Assembly (NCBI RefSeq): GCF_000319305.2
Contig: NZ_AMWJ02000002.1
Span: 2,246,001 to 2,310,000, forward strand
Source: Pseudomonas bharatica CSV86
GTDB taxonomy: Bacteria > Pseudomonadota > Gammaproteobacteria > Pseudomonadales > Pseudomonadaceae
Direction: 5' to 3'
Length of the DNA stretch: 64,000 bases
A model generated the notes under the pieces. The model was not told the DNA's origin, searched no databases, and saw only the letters and a program-made list of their open reading frames with translations. Positions 62,526-64,000 of the stretch are shown here, piece after piece. Positions within the stretch are counted from its first letter, which is position 1, and every line of letters starts with the position of its first letter. Position numbers and translations under genes: made by a program.

Positions 62526-63503
62526 ATGGTCGAGAACACCCCGCCGTTCAACCCGCCTCCCGAGGCTGCCCAGACATTGCTGGCCCTGATGCATGCACAA
62601 GGCGAGGTTGCCCGCCTGAGCGAGCGCGAGCAGCTGTTCAACTCGCTGCTGGACAGCGTTAACGCCGTGCTCTGGGCCTTCGATTGGGAAACCCGCCAGG
62701 TGCTGTATGTCAGCCCGGCCTACGAGCGCATCTTCGGACGTTCCGCCAGCCTGTTGCTGGCCGACTACAACCAATGGCGCGACGCGATCTACCCTGACGA
62801 CCTCGACCATGCCGAGCGCACCCTGGCCGACGTGCTGGTCAAGGGCGCCGTGGAGGATCGCGAATACCGCATCATCGCCGCCGACGGCCAGGTGCGCTGG
62901 CTCAGCGACAAATGCTTCATCAACCAGCAAAGCGAAGGCCAACGGGTGATCGTGGTCGGCATGGCCGAGGACATCACCGAGAAGAAACAGCTCGAAGGCG
63001 AGCTGCAGCGCCTGGCAACCACCGACGTGCTGACCCAGAGCAGCAACCGCCGGCACTTCTTCGAATGCGCCGGGCAAGCCTTCGAGCGCGCACGGGTCGA
63101 AGGGACGCCGTTGTCCTTCCTGTTGCTGGATATCGATGACTTCAAGCAGGTCAACGACACCTACGGGCATCCGGAAGGAGACCAGGTGTTGCAGCGCATC
63201 GCCGACAGCGGCAAGGCCGCGCTCAGGCGCGGAGACCTGTTCGGACGCATCGGTGGCGAGGAGTTCGCAGCGGTGTTCCCGGGATGTCCGCCGGAAATGG
63301 CGATGCAGGTGGCCCAGCGCCTGCAGCGGGAGATCCAGCGCCTGAGCTTCAGCCACGAAGGGCAGACCTACGGGATCACGGTGAGCCAGGGGCTGACCGG
63401 GCTCAATGGCGAGGACAGCGACCTGGATGACCTGTTCGCCCGGGCGGACGCGGCGATGTACCAGGCGAAGCGGCAGGGGAAGAACCAGATCGTCTTGGGC
63501 TGA
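62526..63503 (+). CDS. PAS-domain diguanylate cyclase
   Basis: A 325-residue soluble protein: PAS/PAC domain at residues ~35-155 (LLDSVNAVLWAFDWETRQVL, GMAEDITEKKQ) and a GGDEF domain (~165-325) with active-site RIGGEEFAAVF. It makes cyclic-di-GMP in response to an unknown signal. There is no membrane span and no EAL domain. A REP pair follows the stop. Confidence 0.9.
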   Translation: MVENTPPFNPPPEAAQTLLALMHAQGEVARLSEREQLFNSLLDSVNAVLWAFDWETRQVLYVSPAYERIFGRSASLLLADYNQWRDAIYPDDLDHAERTLADVLVKGAVEDREYRIIAADGQVRWLSDKCFINQQSEGQRVIVVGMAEDITEKKQLEGELQRLATTDVLTQSSNRRHFFECAGQAFERARVEGTPLSFLLLDIDDFKQVNDTYGHPEGDQVLQRIADSGKAALRRGDLFGRIGGEEFAAVFPGCPPEMAMQVAQRLQREIQRLSFSHEGQTYGITVSQGLTGLNGEDSDLDDLFARADAAMYQAKRQGKNQIVLG

Positions 63504-63527
63504 TCCTGATTTGATGTTGCTCTTTCG

Positions 63528-63590
63528 GGCCCTATCGCTGGCAAGCCAGCTCCCAGGTTGTGGGAGCTGGCTTGCCAGCGATAGGGCCCG
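63528..63590. repeat. REP pair (REPIN)
   Basis: Two inverted REP copies with almost no loop, between the convergent diguanylate cyclase and HDOD genes. Confidence 0.9.
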
Positions 63591-63608
63591 GAAGATCAAT
63601 AAAGAATC

Positions 63609-64000
63609 CTATTCCTTGCGCAACCGCGCCAGCTCCGCCCGCCCGACCTTGAGCAACCGCGCCGTCTTGCCGGCCGCCAGCTCCTCCAACCCGTCCTCCG
63701 TCGCCAGCCGCGCCATCTGCCCGGCCAGGTTCATTACCAGGTCCTCCCGGGAATACACCCCGCCGCCCAGTTGATAAACCGCCGCGATCAGCTCACGCAG
63801 TTCCAGCGGCAGGCGCCATCGCGTGCGCAGGGCCGAGCCATAAGCGGCACCCGCCTGGTTCAACGCCACCTCGACCTCGTTTTCATCCAGCTCGCCACCG
63901 GCCAGCCGCCATTCCTGAAGGCAGCGCAGCAGCGCCAGGTCACCCAGGCAATGCAGCAACCCGGCGCAATAGCAGCGCTCGTAATCCAGTTCGAGCATTT
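63609..64000 (-). CDS. HDOD-domain protein, partial (C-terminal end)
   Basis: The C-terminal ~130 residues of a protein that starts beyond the window edge. CAGLLHCLGDLALLRCLQEW followed by LNQAGAAYGSALRTRWRLP resembles the HDOD domain, a degenerate HD-type signalling module often found near cyclic-di-GMP genes. The N-terminus is not seen, so the full architecture is unknown. Confidence 0.75.
   Translation of the reverse strand, partial: MLELDYERCYCAGLLHCLGDLALLRCLQEWRLAGGELDENEVEVALNQAGAAYGSALRTRWRLPLELRELIAAVYQLGGGVYSREDLVMNLAGQMARLATEDGLEELAAGKTARLLKVGRAELARLRKE

Noticed and set aside
13993..63590. Possible CRISPR array from the recurring GGCAAGCCAGCTCCCACAG sequence
   Set aside because: The copies are dispersed over many kilobases, mostly as inverted pairs, without regular spacers or cas genes; they are REP elements.

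Overview
The window is a high-GC Pseudomonas chromosome segment of the P. fluorescens/P. putida type. The evidence is the gene content and order (rmlBACD-dctBD; cysQ-nudE-yrfG-LysM; sbp-cysTWA with oscA, a GGDEF/EAL gene and a desaturase), the many REP palindromes built on the core GGCAAGCCAGCTCCCACAG, and a REP-associated tyrosine transposase. No tRNA, rRNA, CRISPR array or replication origin was seen.

Layout: (1) 0-4.6 kb: a small unknown gene, agmatine deiminase, and a large kinase-like/aminotransferase fusion, all on the minus strand. (2) 4.8-8.2 kb: the dTDP-L-rhamnose operon rmlB-A-C-D. (3) 8.2-18.8 kb: the dctB/dctD two-component system, a thioesterase, cysQ-nudE, a HAD phosphatase, a BON/LysM protein, a LysR regulator, and fdhD with a YdeP-type molybdopterin oxidoreductase. 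(4) 18.9-29.1 kb: sulfur scavenging. tauABCD is divergent from two SfnB-type flavoproteins, an LLM monooxygenase and a MetQNI-type importer. (5) 29.1-29.8 kb: a RAYT transposase gene flanked by REP pairs. (6) 29.8-35.0 kb: a TriABC-like RND pump with two lipoprotein adaptors. (7) 35.2-47.5 kb: an AT-richer accessory region with eight short RHS-core genes, an amino-acid ABC transporter embedded among them, and an IS256-family insertion that splits one RHS gene. (8) 47.5-50.5 kb: an orphan MetQ-like protein, an SfnR-like sigma-54 activator, an alpha/beta hydrolase and a DUF6124-type small protein. (9) 50.5-54.3 kb: a repeat-rich noncoding stretch, an unknown gene, and tonB-exbB-exbD. (10) 54.8-59 kb: oscA, sbp and cysTWA for sulfate uptake. 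(11) 59-64 kb: two cyclic-di-GMP genes, a fatty-acid desaturase and a partial HDOD gene.

The functional thread is sulfur supply: taurine, sulfone/sulfonate-type compounds, methionine-like substrates and sulfate each have a cluster, and several of their upstream regions carry AT-rich dyads. The most unusual part is the RHS array. Six consecutive genes each have their own promoter, and seven of the eight array genes lie behind a shared 24-bp dyad element. In six of them the -10-like hexamer sits at exactly the same distance from that element. Each protein joins one compact RHS core to a variable C-terminal domain, and there is no room for immunity genes between them.

A caution on sequence quality: six genes (aminotransferase fusion, rmlA, cysQ, an ABC ATPase and two RHS genes) are broken by a total of seven apparent one-base deletions, nearly all at G or C runs. 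In each case adding the base back gives a full-length protein. Base-calling error is a simpler explanation than mass pseudogenisation.
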